Below are positions 1-12,429 of a DNA stretch of 64,000 bases, in pieces (position 1 is the first letter of the stretch; each line of letters opens with the position of its first letter). Where the stretch lies: positions 310,001-374,000 of the forward strand of contig JAESUZ010001746.1 in NCBI GenBank assembly GCA_017311185.1. The letters run 5' to 3'. The notes beneath the pieces were generated by a model that was not told the DNA's origin, made no database searches, and worked only from the letters and a program-made list of their open reading frames with translations. The position numbers and the translations under genes are program-made. Source of the DNA: Proteles cristata cristata. Taxonomy: Eukaryota > Chordata > Mammalia > Carnivora > Hyaenidae.

Positions 1-63
1 TTTTTTAAGATTAACATCAGACATTAAACTAGAGATAAGTAATCTTGGGGAATATAATAAATG

Positions 64-101
<38 letters not shown>

Positions 102-1250
102 ACACACCTCACAGCATATCATTTTCAAAACAAAGAAAAATTCCTGAAAGAAGCCAGAGCTAGGGGAAAAAACACATTGCCTACAGAAGACCAAATGTAA
201 GGATGATATCTGAATCTCCTCAGAAACCATGTAAGTCAAAATACACTGGAGTAAAATATGTAAATGTTGAGAGATTTTTTAAAAATATTTAAATGTTGAG
301 AGAACAAAAAGTACCAACCTAGAAATTTGTACCCAATTAAAACATCTACCTGAGGGAGAAATGAGGACACTTTTGGACACATACAAATTGGGGGATTTGT
401 TTTCAGATCTGCCTTGCAAAAAAAATGTTAAAAAAAGATTTTTAGAGGGAAAAAAATACTATGATCAAAAAATCAGATCTACAGAGTGCCAAAGAAGGAA
501 TAAGTAAAAGTAATATAAAAACTTATTTTTATCATAACTTATCCAACAGATAACAATTTGTCCAAAATGATAATATCACTAATGCATCAATAATGTATAC
601 TTATCTACATGTCATATACATATGATGCTTATGTTGCTTATATATAAGTAAAATGAATGGCAGCAATGATAGAAATTTCAAACAGGGTGGGAAGAATAGG
701 ATAATTTTGTTAGGGTAAGATACACTATCTGTAAAGTGATAAAGTATTATTTGAAAGAGGACTTGAATTACCTGTAAATGTATATTATAAACCCCAAGGT
801 AGCTACCAGAAAAAAAACAATTTTTTTAAAAAGTGTCTTATATGCTAAGAGAGAAAATATAATCTTAATAATAGTTAAAACCACAAAGATGGAAAAAATG
901 TGGAAGATAAAAACAGGAACAAAAGACAACAAATAGAAAACAGTAACGAATATGGTAGATATGAATCCAATTATGTCAACAATCATTGTGAATGTCAACA
1001 GTCTAAATGCACCATTATTTTTTTAATGCACCAATTAAAAGATTGATTTTCCGAAGAGAAGACCTAACTGTATGTTGTCTATAGGAAGCTCAATTTAAAA
1101 ATAAAGACACATATAGATTAAAAGTAAATGCAAGGAGAAAATTATTTTGTGCCCGCAGTAATCAAAGAAAGATGGAGTAGCTATATTATTTTCAGACCTA
1201 GCAATACAACACAAGTTTTCAGGAATAAAGGAGGTACTACATAAAGGGGC
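1..1250 (+). mobile_element. Ancient L1 fragment: inter-ORF region into the start of ORF2 (endonuclease)
   Basis: The sequence resembles the region before and into ORF2 of old mammalian L1 elements. Around 991-1008 it reads NVNSLNA, followed after a short local duplication (AATGCACCA twice) by an APIKR-like stretch, then matches to the cysteine-containing and KDTYRLKV parts of the L1 endonuclease up to about 1200. The frame is broken by stops and indels, so it is dead. The CA repeat at 64-108 sits inside it. The exact left limit is outside the window. Confidence 0.6.
64..108. repeat. (CA)n microsatellite
   Basis: CA dinucleotides run with one TA interruption near 97-98. The length suits a polymorphic marker. 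The minus-strand open frame here encodes only the repeat (alternating Val and Cys) and is not a gene. Confidence 0.95.
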
Positions 1251-2310
1251 CAGTTCTCTAAGAAGACATAACAATCTTACTTTGTATGTGCCTACCAGCA
1301 GAGGATCAATTTATGTGAGTCAAGGGGACCATGTCTTGATAATCTCACTTTGACCCACCATTGGGCATAAGGCTCCTACCCTGGAAGGTGCATGTTTCTG
1401 GTCCATGAACCTCCCTCTGCTAAAGGTTATTATTCCCAGGAAAGGACTCAGTTTTGAGCTGTCAGCAAGCAACATCCCCAGCAGCTGAGTCATTGAAAGA
1501 CCAAGTCCTGAAAGAGGAATCTTGGCTCACTGCAGCCAACCCTATATGTATTTTTAATAAAATAGTAGAACATATTTCTAAAGTAACTTTTTCTCTATGA
1601 ATACACAATGGCAATTATCATGAGAAATTGGATTGTGGTCAAAGATTAATATTTTTTATTAAAATTAGACTTATTTATATGTTTTTTTTTTCTGGCTAGG
1701 TGTCCATTTGGACAGAAAATAATAGCAGAAGGTCATTACCTCCTATTCTTCATTGAAATAAGATGCTTCTAATGCAGGGTGTCAAGTTTGTATGTAGGCT
1801 CAGCACCACCCTCAGCAGGAGGTGGGTAAAATGCCTTGGGGGGTGTGCTATGCTGAGATTATTGCCAGACTGCTAATATTTTAGCATAGCTGCTAGAACC
1901 CTGTTAAAATGTTGTATCCGTCTTCTTTTTGAAAGCACCAGGCACACAGTGCCCACCATGCACCAAATTTGCCCCACCTTTAGTGAAGCCAACAATAATT
2001 CTATTATTCTATATAGATTCTAATTCTATTATTGATATTCAATAATCTAATTCTATTATTGATACTCAATAATTCTATGTGTCTTAATAAATGTGAATAA
2101 CTTCATTACACCACGGAGTATATTTTGTAGCCATGCCTAGGTTTTCAATTTTTTTTGAAAATTACTCAAACATGTGCTGTTAAAGTATGAAATCATATTT
2201 TGTTATTTACATAAAGTCAAATTTGCTTTCAGATCCAAATTAAATTAGAAGTTGTGAGTTTTTTCCTTAATATATTTTTCAATGGAGATTAAATCTATTT
2301 TCTTCATCTT
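1251..2310. other. Unassigned intergenic sequence
   Basis: I see no gene or clear repeat family. The part at 1290-1540 and 1740-1990 has more balanced base composition than its surroundings and could be an old, unrecognised transposon. A 27-bp tandem duplication lies at 2021-2074 (separate entry). Confidence 0.5.
2021..2074. repeat. 27-bp unit tandemly duplicated
   Basis: Two adjacent 27-bp copies (2021-2047 and 2048-2074), each starting TAATTCTATTATTGATA, differ at about two positions. A partial related piece (AATAATTCTATTATTC) lies just upstream at about 1994-2009. Confidence 0.85.
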
Positions 2311-2450
2311 ACAGGTTATCTATTACTGTATAACAACCACAAAACGTACCTAAATCATAAGTCTTTTTTTTTTTTTACATCCTATACTTCTATGGATCAA
2401 TGATCTAACACAAAGAATCAAATAATCAAATAAGACTTTCAAGTCTAGGT
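2311..2450 (-). mobile_element. MLT1-type MaLR LTR fragment
   Basis: GGTTATCTATTACTGTATAA followed by a CAACCACAAAAC-like stretch matches the reverse complement of the conserved 3' end of old MLT1 LTRs. Only this end is recognisable. Sequence from 2450 to 2910 may be more of the same element but is too diverged to call. Confidence 0.5.
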
Positions 2451-2910
2451 GTTAGTCAAACTTGATAGTATTGTCTTTATTAGTAAATAAAGTACTAAAG
2501 TATTTACTTTACTTCAAAAATGAAGGAAGTCAGACAAAGCAGATTGAAGCCTGGGTCATTAAGAACTGTTTTCCTGGTCAGTTAACACCTTGGATGGTAA
2601 CATTTTCTAGTCAGAATAATAGATTTTGTTTCCAGTTGCTTCCTTGTGGCTGGTGACCTCACACAGCAGAAGGGGCAGTTAAGTAATGAGGCATTCCAAC
2701 TGGTTTCTGGAGGAATTCTTTGTTTTACATGATATTCTCTGGACGTCTGTGCCTCATAAATCCTTAGATCCTATGTTTATCTGCTATAAATAACTTAGCC
2801 AGGATTATCTAAGGGTCTTCCACATGTAGCAATTTTTTTGTTTTCTTAGCAAATACCTTCTTTTCTTTTCAACTCTGCATTGTCCTTTCAGTACTGGGAG
2901 TGAATGGATC
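2451..2910. other. Unassigned sequence
   Basis: No gene is seen. A 64-codon frame at 2462-2656 has no supporting features. Confidence 0.45.
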
Positions 2911-2927
2911 ACAAGCCAACTACTTTA

Positions 2928-3101
2928 AACACTTCTTTTTTTAAATTATTTTTTAATGTTTATTTATTTTTGAGAAAGGGGGTGAGGAGGGGCAGAGAGA
3001 GAGGGAGACCCAGAAGCCAAAGCTGGCTCCAGGCTCTGATCTATCAGCACAGAGTCCAATGGAAGTTGGACACCCAACCGACTGATCCACCCAGGCACCC
3101 C
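2928..3101 (-). mobile_element. CAN-SINE with an internal deletion
   Basis: The antisense copy runs from the A-tail (as T) at about 2935 to the head complement ending CCAGGCACCCC at 3101. An exact 17-bp TSD (ACAAGCCAACTACTTTA) lies at 2911-2927 and 3102-3118. About 45 bp covering most of the B-box region is missing, joining AGAGTCCAATG directly to GAAGTTGGAC, so this copy could not serve as a pol III template. Confidence 0.95.
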
Positions 3102-3118
3102 ACAAGCCAACTACTTTA

Positions 3119-3637
3119 TTTAAATATTTGTCATGATTCAGAGGATCCTGTGCCTAGCATGGCCATCAAACCATTTTTGTTATATTGTAACCATAGATAG
3201 TCAAAGAACATAATATAGAACATAAACATGGAGGAAGAGTTATTTCCCCCAGTGATTTAAATATGCAATGTCAGTATCTATATATTTTGAACAAAAGACA
3301 CATTCCTACAAGCCCACCCACAAACTTACCCTTTTTTTGTGCTATATTTACATCATTGAAATCTGAATATAAACATGTTTTATAAAATTGCTTTTATTAA
3401 TAAGAAGAGATTATTAATAAAATCTATATTTTATCTCTTTAAAAATTAGCTAAACTATGGATATAAAATCATCTAGGTCAGCCATTTTCCTATTGCTCAG
3501 AATATTCATATTATCACTTTTATAAATAAATTTGCACTGGTTATAATCTTATATATACCTGTGCACATATGTGCGGGCATTGCTCTAGGGTAAATTCCTG
3601 AAAGCAATATTATGCAGTCCAATAGTAAGAAACTATT
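3119..3637. other. AT-rich unassigned sequence
   Basis: No gene or repeat family is recognised. Confidence 0.5.
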
Positions 3638-3754
3638 ATATAGTAGTTTATTTTATATATATATATATATATATATAGTATAACATTATATAATATTAAT
3701 TAATTAATAGTATCCTATTAATACAACTACTATATATATAATAAACTACTATAT
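3638..3754. repeat. AT-rich inverted repeat with a (TA)n core
   Basis: Arms ATATAGTAGTTTATT (3638-3652) and AATAAACTACTATAT (3740-3754) are perfect 15-bp complements. They flank a TA run at about 3655-3677 and a TTAATTAATTAAT block. It could fold as a hairpin or cruciform. Confidence 0.8.
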
Positions 3755-3830
3755 CTATGAATACAACTATCAGCACAGGAATAGTGTATCCAGATATACA
3801 TATATCCCTTCAAAAATAATAAATATATTT

Positions 3831-4026
3831 GGTGCTCCTGGGTGGCTCAGTCAGTCAAGCGTCCGATTTGGGGTCAGGTCATGATCTCAGGGTTTGTGAG
3901 TTCAAGCACCACATAGGGCTCTGTGCTGACAGTTCAGTCCGGGAGTCTGCTTAGGATTCATTGTGTGTCTCTCTCTCTGCCCCTCCCCCCTCTTGTGTGC
4001 TGTCTCTCAAAATATAAACATTACAA
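3831..4026 (+). mobile_element. CAN-SINE, diverged
   Basis: It begins GGTGCTCCTGGGTGGCTCAG and keeps GTCATGATCTCAGGG, TCTGTGCTGACAG and the CT-rich region, then a weak tail. An imperfect AT-rich TSD is likely near 3812-3827 and 4025-4041. An 81-codon frame starting at 3963 is read from the SINE tail and is not a gene. Confidence 0.9.
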
Positions 4027-4041
4027 AATTAATAACATATA

Positions 4042-5934
4042 TTAAAAATAAAGTATGTATTAAAAATTGGAAACTCATTTATTACATCTCTCTATTGTCA
4101 CAAGAATGGAATGATAAGGACCAAAACACCTATACATGGTTTAGATTCAGAGGAGACAACAGGAGAGGAGAGTGGGGAAGGGAATTCTCACTCAGGTCAA
4201 TGTCTTGAACTTTACTTGATTTAAGTCAAGGTACAGGGACTTGTCCAACCTTTGATGTCACAAAAAATCATGAGATTAATAAACAATGACACAAATACAA
4301 AGAGAGAAAACATGAGATGGTTTGGATGCAATCACTATTAAATAAAGTTATGAAACGAATCACAGCTCAATTTAAGACATTGAGTAAAGAGCTTCTCCTT
4401 AGGACACAAGCGTACCTTGTACTGCAATTTTGAACTAAATTATTTTCTACTCACCTCACATCTAACAGAGTTGAAAATTACGTGAATTTCAAGTGAAGTC
4501 AGGTGAAGTGATTCCATATTCATGATTCAATGTCTACCAGACAGAAATAGGATTATTTAAATTAGGGTTTTGAAGAGCATAATGGGGAACTATATTAATG
4601 ATTTGTGAAAAGTGGTCCAACGGTCTGAAAATGACACGAGTAAATAATGTCTAGTCAAAATTTGGTTCTCATATGGATACTTCTATAGAAAATTATATTG
4701 ACTTAAATTATAACCTGTGCTTAAAGAAAAGATTTGAGAAATATAAGAGAAAAATAATTAATCCATGCCAGCCAATTTATTTTAATTGCATTCATCTTTT
4801 CCAGTTTATAAATAAGTGCTTCAAAGATGCTTCTTTCATTTTAAATTAAAAGCATTGAGCATGCAGTATTATAAGGCTCCCACTTTGCATTATTAACAGC
4901 TCAGTGACTTTATTTAAATTTTTTTTTTTTCCTATTTTAATCTTATGGGCAGAAAGCATGAGACATTATACATGAAAAAAATCATGGAAATACATTTATT
5001 AAGAGCTACATTCATATATACATATATATTCCAAAGTAATTAAATTTATATTTATATAATAAATTAAAGGTCAATAACATTAGTTCCAATATTAATCTAT
5101 CACCACTTCCCTTTTAATAGAAAATTGCAAACTTTAATTCCTTTATTTCTGTTATGTTAAAATGAATCTTCTGGATTGACCTAACTTTATGTATTATCTA
5201 TTAAATTTTAGTGCAGAGGATGGATCCAATGCTTCATGTAAAATTTTATATATTTACATATTTTTGCATTCAGTGAGGTCTTTATAAAGCCATTATTGAG
5301 AATTTGGAAAGTACAGATGCTAGTATTTCCATTATGCAGCATCATTATGAAAGCATCAGTTTGATGCTTTCCTTTCCAGGCTGTATTTCTGAGAGTTTAT
5401 GTGTGTGTGTAGGCATGTAACTAATTAAATAAAATTACATTCATTTTAAACAAATAATTTACACCCAATGCTGTTACTTGGCATTATATTCATTATATAT
5501 TTGCATACTTCAAATGTTGACTGAAAACATGCTTTTAATAATTACATAGTATTGCAATACACATACAGGTCATAGAATATGGCATAACTAGATTCTAAAT
5601 ATTTTAGTTGCTCAGGAAAAGTAGTAACAATCTAGATATTATAGAAACAAAATAGTGTAGTTGTAAGGACAGAGATAGCTTTTGGTTTGGAGAGTCACAC
5701 CTTTGCCAAAGTATTTAAATTTTTAATTTAAATTTAGTGTTTACATTTAAGGTATTCAATTTTGAATAGTTTGTTTTATATTTTATGAGGAATTATATTA
5801 CTCATTGGAATAATCTGTATGTCTATTTTCTAGAAAAGTATGTGATCCCTTAATGATGGAAACCATGTCTACATGTTTATTTCTCAATCAAAAGCAGATA
5901 ATTCGGTACACAAATATATTTATTCAATGTCTTT
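4042..5934. other. AT-rich intergenic stretch
   Basis: About 1.9 kb of AT-rich sequence has homopolymer T at about 4919-4930, short TA runs near 5017-5030 and a short TG run near 5400. I see no gene, exon signal or repeat family. Confidence 0.55.
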
Positions 5935-6069
5935 TTCCCAGCTTTTTTGAGATATTATATAGCACTGTGTAGGGGTGTGTGTGTGTTTAACTTTATTTAC
6001 TTATAGTGAATGAGAGGGAGGGAGAGAAAGAGAGAGAGACAGAGAGAGAGTGGGGGAGGGGCAGAGAAT

Positions 6070-6107
<38 letters not shown>

Positions 6108-6480
6108 CCCAAGTAGACTCCACACTGGTAAGCTGGTAATGCAGTGCAGAGCCCTGAAACAAGGCTTGAACTCATGAAACTGTTAGTTAATGACCTGAGC
6201 TAAAAACCAAGAGTTGGACCCTTAACCAACTGACTCACCCAGGCACTTCAACACTGTGTAGGTTTAAGATGTACAACTTGTTGATTTAATACATTTATAT
6301 ATTCCAATATAATTATCATTGTAGAAGTAGCTAACACTTCCATTCACCTCTTATCGTTTCATTTTTTTTGTGCTAAGAACATTTAAGATCTATTCTCCTA
6401 CCTACTTTCAAATATGTAATAAAGTCTTGTTAACTAAATTCATCATGCTGTACATGAGATCCCCAACTTTATAACAGAAA
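5935..6480 (-). mobile_element. L1 3' UTR fragment split by a SINE
   Basis: The two pieces (5935-5973 and 6251-6480) read as the complement of an old L1 3' UTR. They include CAGCTTTTTTGAGATATTAT, TTTAAGATGTACAACTTGTT, the GAACATTTAAGATCTA block and ATGCTGTACATGAGATCCCC. They rejoin in register when the SINE at 5974-6250 and one TSD copy are removed. Confidence 0.75.
5974..6250 (-). mobile_element. CAN-SINE with expanded GA tract
   Basis: The antisense copy has an enlarged purine (GA) region at 6010-6105, the complement of the SINE CT stretch. TSD CACTGTGTAGG lies at 5963-5973 and 6252-6262. The head complement ends CCCAGGCACTTCA. It is older than the near-consensus copies by divergence. Confidence 0.9.
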
Positions 6481-6787
6481 GACTTTTAAGAGAATTAATT
6501 GAATAATCTATAAACCAATAAGTAATTAATATAAGACTCTCGTGCATTTCTGATGCAACCTATGTACAGTATAATATTTATTTTGTGTTAGAATAAAAAT
6601 ATGAATGGATTTTATATGTAGGTATTAAATATCTTACACAACTCCATGGCAGGATGTAGGCAATTTCCAGGCAGACGAGTATGCATTTTTTTTTCTGAAA
6701 CGTAAGATAATACAATGAATTGTCTAACAGGTCTTCTATAATACTTTATAAGTCACATTCATTTATTTAATTATAAAATCAATTTTG
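6481..6787. other. AT-rich unassigned sequence
   Basis: Nothing recognised. Confidence 0.5.
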
Positions 6788-7000
6788 AGGACACCTGGAT
6801 GGCTCAGTAGGTTAAACGTCTGACTCTTGATTTTGGCTCAGGTCATGATCTGATGGTTCATGAGATTGAGCCCCATATCAGGCTCTGCACTGACAGTAGA
6901 CAGACTGCTTAGGATTCTCTCTCTCCCTCTCTCTGCCTCTTGTTTGCTTATGTGCTCATTCTCTCTATCTCTCAAAATAAATTTTGAAAAAAATTAAAAA
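6788..7000 (+). mobile_element. CAN-SINE, older type
   Basis: It starts GGACACCTGGATGGCTCAG and carries the CTCTTGATTTTGGCTCAGG variant typical of older carnivore copies, then CT-rich sequence and an AAATAAA-containing tail. No clean TSD is seen. Confidence 0.9.
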
Positions 7001-7165
7001 TTAAATACATAAATAAAATTATTTTTTATAAACTAAATACAATAAAGGCTGCAGAGAGTGTGATAGAATATCATATTTTTAAAAAGTATAAATCAAACCT
7101 TTACTTCATGCTTTGCCAGTTTATCTAATGCTTCAAACATTGTGTCTTCACACATAAAAATATGA

Positions 7166-7272
7166 TAGTAATATTTATCTAATTTACTTCACAGTGATTT
7201 TATGGGAATCAGATGAGAGAATATCAATGACTATAACGATGAAATGTAATGTAGTATATAAATGCATTATTT
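7166..7272 (+). mobile_element. MIR SINE fragment (3' part)
   Basis: Spaced matches to the MIR core and tail are visible: a TAATATTTATCTAATTTACT-like stretch, then GATTTTATGGGAATCAGATG, then AAATGCATTATTTTA. It is very diverged, so the call is tentative. Confidence 0.4.
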
Positions 7273-7330
7273 TATTTATTTATTAAGTTCAATGTTTAGT
7301 TAATGAAGAAGTAACACTTAAAACACTTTA

Positions 7331-7561
7331 TTTTTTTTTTATGTTTTTTTTTTTATTTATTTCTGTGAGAGAGAGAGAGAGAGAGAGACAGCGTGAGCAG
7401 GGGAGGGTCAGAGAAAGAGGGAGTCACAGACTGAAACAGGCTCCAGGCTCTGAGCTGGCAGTCAGCACAGAGCCCGACGCGGGGCCCGAACCCACGAACC
7501 GTGAGATCATGACCTAAGCGAAAGTCGGACGCTCAACCGACTAAGCCACCCAGGCGCCCCG
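7331..7561 (-). mobile_element. CAN-SINE, young TTTCGCTTAGG subtype
   Basis: The antisense copy has a near-intact head (CCACCCAGGCGCCCC) and the diagnostic complement CCTAAGCGAAAGTCGGACGC. An exact 12-bp TSD (TAAAACACTTTA) lies at 7319-7330 and 7562-7573. The A and B boxes are intact or nearly so. Confidence 0.97.
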
Positions 7562-7573
7562 TAAAACACTTTA

Positions 7574-7789
7574 AAGTAGATGAACTTTAAGCTCTTTTTA
7601 ATCCACCAACAGAATTACCTTAATTATTCAAATTCAATGGATATGTTTTCTTTTTATTTTTATCTGCCAAATACAATTAAGTTACTTCTGCATACTTTAT
7701 GTCATTGAATACTTCATATAATTTATACTTATCAGCACAAAAATTTGATACAAGCCCAAGACATTGGAATAGCTTTGGGAACAGAGAGG

Positions 7790-7823
<34 letters not shown>

Positions 7824-10800
7824 ATTTCTCAATGTGTTTGTGTCCAAAATTATTTGAAGTGTCATGAAGGAAATTTCAGATCTCGGAATTCCTTCCAAGA
7901 GCAAATGCCTATGCTAGTTGCTGATGTTTAGTTTACTGTTGCTCTTATTATGCTTAATTATTCTGTGAAAATCTAAAATGTAATAATGTAAAAAATGTAT
8001 AAAAATACTTGCATGGCTAAAATCAGATGACAAGATCATAGCTGTCCACATTAATATATATGAAATAGCTTCTTAAAAAAGTGTGCTGTTCAACATTTCT
8101 GCGGTGTTTCATTGAATTATATGAGATGCAGACATCGTGGATACAGCTTGAGGAATCAAAGCAAAGTTATTGAAGTTTACAGTGATAACAATGACCAAGA
8201 ACCAAGGAAAAAAAAGAAAAACACCCAACGAGGCCAGCAATGAAGATCTTGACATTGTGTTACCTGAGAGAGCACTCAGTGAGGAAGTGACATGCCACTG
8301 AATAGACAGGTTGTCATGAAATGATATAGATTATGCCATGATATCTCAAACTTTGAAATGAGTGTGAACATTCAAGAGTCTGAATATAGAAACTTTAAAA
8401 TAATCATAGGGTATAAAAACAATATTTATTGTGAAAAACTTCTGATTATTAAGCAACTGAAAATTACATTGAAAAATTTATCATTGAATATGTTATAAAA
8501 ATCTTCATTAAATATATAATAGAAATCTTAGTCCTGGAAAACAAAAATCTAAATTTATAGCACCAGTGAAACAATTCTGGTAAGATTATATCCTTCAAAA
8601 CGTATAATTATTTCTGAGTAAATATCATAAAATATTGAAGGATACTAAACATAGTATAATTGCTGTTGGTTTGCGAATACTAATGGCACATAAATTAAAA
8701 AGTTGTAGTTCATGAAGAAAAAGCCAACACCTGAGATATTTGAAGGTGTATGCAATTTAGATAAATAAGCATACTTATTTTAAAAAACAGAAACACAGGT
8801 AATAAGTAAAATATTTTCTGACCTCTTTAATATTTACTTTGCATTGTAGCACAAGCTGATTATAGGCAAGACGGGTGGGAATAAAAGTGTAAAATTTAAT
8901 TTTTCAGAAAAACTTACCCACATGTTACTTTCCAGATGTGAAAGATACGGTGTTTTCAGTACTTACTACCAACCAATGTAAGTCTGTAACAGAACATTGG
9001 GAACAAGGATTCTTATCCTCCATGAATAACACATATAATCACTCTGACTGATTAATTGTTTTATTGTGTGCTTACTACAATGAACAGATTTCTCAGCCTC
9101 CAGAATTCATGAAAGTTGTTAAGAATGCTATTTACCCAGTTGCTAATAACAGTTTGCTAAGCCACCATTAGCAAATGCCTGGTGCAGACCTTGGCACTCA
9201 ATGATGTCTGAAAATGAACTTTAAAATGAAGACTTTAATATGATTTGGGTTGCTAATGAGAAATTCACTTCCAACTCTGCTATGTATGTCAGCATTTATC
9301 AGCTGAAAGTATAAAATAAGTTAGAGAGAGCTGACATCCTAGATATGGTACACGTTGACTGTAAGGCACTGCTCATGCATTTCTTGAGAGAGGGTAAAAT
9401 TGCTGAGATAAGGTTTAACAGAAATATATAAGATTGTAGTAATGGTGCGCAGGACACTGTAAACTATTTGAAAAGAAATATCTTTTGGAATGACAAAAAT
9501 ATGTGCTCATGCAATGTTTGGTCTTAGTCTATTTAGATAGAAATTTATGTGAATGAGGTTAATGAGGCAGACATCATTTGAAGAGGTCTTTATAAGGACT
9601 AGATACCCTGGTCAGCTTCTGGTATCTTTCATATCATCATATGTTCAAGTCTAACATGATGATGATGATTAAAGTGATTTACTTTTCTTTCAAAGATCCT
9701 CAAACGCCCAGAGTAATTAACACTTATTGCATGTATCAAGTATTTATCTCGGTCTCTGACTTAATACATACTGGTTTTAGAAATAATATATGCTCTACTA
9801 GTTACATAACCAGGTCTTGAGAGGGTTGCCACATTTGTAACCAAGTCCAAGCTTGTTCTTTCCCTTGCACAATAGGCTATTAAGATGCAAAATGTTGGGG
9901 TAAGGAAACTCCCTTTATTTGGAAAGCCAGCTAACTGAAGCCTACTGTACCAAAGAATGGTCTCCCCTTGACATTAAATCCAAACTTTTTTTTGTTAGCA
10001 AAAGGGAAAGTGAGAAGCGGTTGAGGTCAAAAGTTGGCTGAAGTCTGTGTACATCCAAGTAAGGTCCTATAACTTGCCTGTTGATCTTTGCCTGTAGGAA
10101 TGTGGTCAAGTAGTTCCTGTGATTCTTAAACATAGCATACTCATTTCTGCACATACTTCCTTATCTCCTCAGGTGTAGTAGATTTCAGGTTAAAAGTAGT
10201 TTTTGCAAATCTTAGCTGTAATCTGCCTATACGTTGGGATAAGAGGAAGTTTCTAAGTTATGGGTCACAGCAATAGAAGCAACTCGGAGTCAGACATGCT
10301 AAGTTTCTCTCATTTAATTATGGTCTAAAATTATCTTACAATTAAAAACAATCACTATTCTACAAATAAAGGTAAAGTGAACTTTAATAGTATTAATAGT
10401 CTTTTGGAAATCACATTAATTGTAAATATTAACGTGGGTGATGCTGAATAATGCTCCAAACCCCATTTGAGTTGTCAGTAATGCATGAAATATGATTGTA
10501 TAAAATTATTTAATTAAAAAATCTGAATTCTGAAAGACATCCGGTCTCAAATACATTGGATAAAATTTCACACGCTGGTTTTAAATAATTAATTAACTTA
10601 TACAAATTAATATTTGCTCAATAGTTATTTCCCTCAAACACTTAACATAACAATATATATTTCACATGGCAAACATAAAAAATAAAGGAACACTGATGAT
10701 ACCCTAATATTGTTAACTGCTAATATAAAAATAGAATATTTAACCAAAATATTTGTTATCATTCAATTTACTACATATTATTTATTCTCTCATAAATGGG

Positions 10801-11195
10801 TATCTTCTTTCTTACATTGTTCCTAAAACTAAAATCTTTTTGAACCCATAGATTATGAATGTTAAATTCCTATGATATGCTCAATACTAGTGTTTCAGTA
10901 GAGATAACAGTAGACTAAGAGTATTGAATTGTATTTTTCTTCATACCTTAAATATGTCATTCATTCTCTGATAATACTTGAGTATTAAGGTCATGATAGA
11001 GTATAGAGGTATGTATAGAATATAGTCATATTATAGAATCCATAAGTCCAAATGCTGTAAAATTGTATAAGAATATATGAATCATATATGAATATATAAG
11101 AATAATGCATAATATATAATAATATGTAACATACCATGAAAATATTATAAGAACTTATTACTGTTTTGTCTTCCTCTCTTAACAATACTGCCTCA
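7574..11195. other. Long gene-free AT-rich stretch
   Basis: About 3.6 kb with no recognisable SINE, L1 or gene. It contains a TTTTG-type run at about 7791-7826 and a GAT triplet run at 9656-9670. The 8080-9340 and 9840-10200 parts are less AT-rich and could hide an old element or decayed processed pseudogene, but no frame exceeds 75 codons and I recognise no protein. The absence of SINEs over 3.6 kb stands out against one per 1.5 kb elsewhere. Confidence 0.55.
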
Positions 11196-11412
11196 GGGGC
11201 ACCTGACTGACTCAGTCAGTTGATCATCTGACCCTTGATTTCTGCTCTGGTCATGAAACCAAGATTGTGGGATCAAGCCCTACTTCAGACTGCTTCAGAA
11301 TGGAGCCTGCTTCAGATTCTCTTTCTCTCCCCCATCCGTCCACAACCCCCCAACTCTGACTCTCTCTCTAAAACAAAACAAAACAAAATAAAACAAAAAA
11401 AGCATAAAAAAA
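11196..11412 (+). mobile_element. CAN-SINE, diverged, with (AAAAC)n tail
   Basis: The head is GGGGCACCTGACTGACTCAG, and the CCCTTGATTTCTGCTCTGG variant marks an older subtype. The region that normally reads GGGCTCTGTGCTGACAGC is reduced. The tail has become AAAAC repeats (11370-11400). A short AATACTG-like TSD may flank it. Confidence 0.88.
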
Positions 11413-11416
11413 TAAA

Positions 11417-12429
11417 TACTGTTTTAATATTATAATCTTTACCATGCCTCAATTTATATGCTTATCAAAATCTCTCAAATTACATACAGCATTATCAGAA
11501 ACATATTTAACTTTTGTTGTGAAAATTTTGTTTAATAATTCTTAAATGACTGCAATAAGTGAATAGAAGTAACAAATGATTTATATTTAAGTTTACCATT
11601 TTTATATACCTTATTTTTTGAATTTCAGAAGATTTAATGAATAACTTTATATAACTAGAAACTCTTTATCCTAGCTTAAGAGTTCTGGTGATGCATAGAA
11701 AGCACTCTATCCTCCACCACCCAAATTGAAAATATCTTCACAGAGAATAGTTTTGAAAATGCATCTTTATAAGATACTATATGATTTCTGTTATGTATAC
11801 AGCCTGTGATACAAAGTGGGGGAGCAGTTATTATGCTAAAATTCCTGGCCTTGGGATCTTATCAACCTTAGAAAAATACCTAAAAGATTGACTATAAGAA
11901 AATAAATGTTTGCTGTCATAAAGATATCAGATAATATTTTGGGAAAATTATGACTATATGTGACTCAAGAGTTGCATAAGATAAAGGAAGGAAACAACGA
12001 AAAACTACCTCTTCTTAGTCCATACATCAATATTAGAGCTTCTTGTTTATACAAAAGACTCTAAGATTTTGCACCTCACAATTCCGAAAATTCCTTTGAA
12101 ACCTTTAGAAAACAGAAGCCAGTACAACTCCAGTAAACACATTTCAAGAAGGTATTTGAAAGAGAAAAGAAAGAATTAACATTTGAAGAGCAGATTCAAA
12201 TATATTGTTATAAAACAGTCACACTATTCAATTAGAAGAATAAAAGTGTGATGGTAAAAAGTTATAAATAGGTCTAAAGAGTAAACATCAAATTCTCTTT
12301 CTGTGTCTGCATGTCTATTTCTCTGTCAGTGCCTCTGTCTCTCCTCTGCCATGATTTCTTCATTGATACAACATGGCAATTCCTAATGGTCATTCCCAGA
12401 AGTTAAACCACACTAATGAAGTATGTTTT
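11417..12429. other. Unassigned intergenic sequence
   Basis: No gene or clear repeat. A pyrimidine-rich patch at 12293-12352 (TCT/CTG) is not part of a recognisable SINE. Confidence 0.5.

Noticed and set aside
1501..1560. Alu-like phrase (TTGGCTCACTGCAGCC)
   Set aside because: Alu elements are primate-specific, the match is under 20 bases, and the surrounding sequence does not follow Alu.
8080..9340. Decayed DNA transposon or processed pseudogene
   Set aside because: I could find no terminal repeats, poly-A, TSD or recognisable protein motif.
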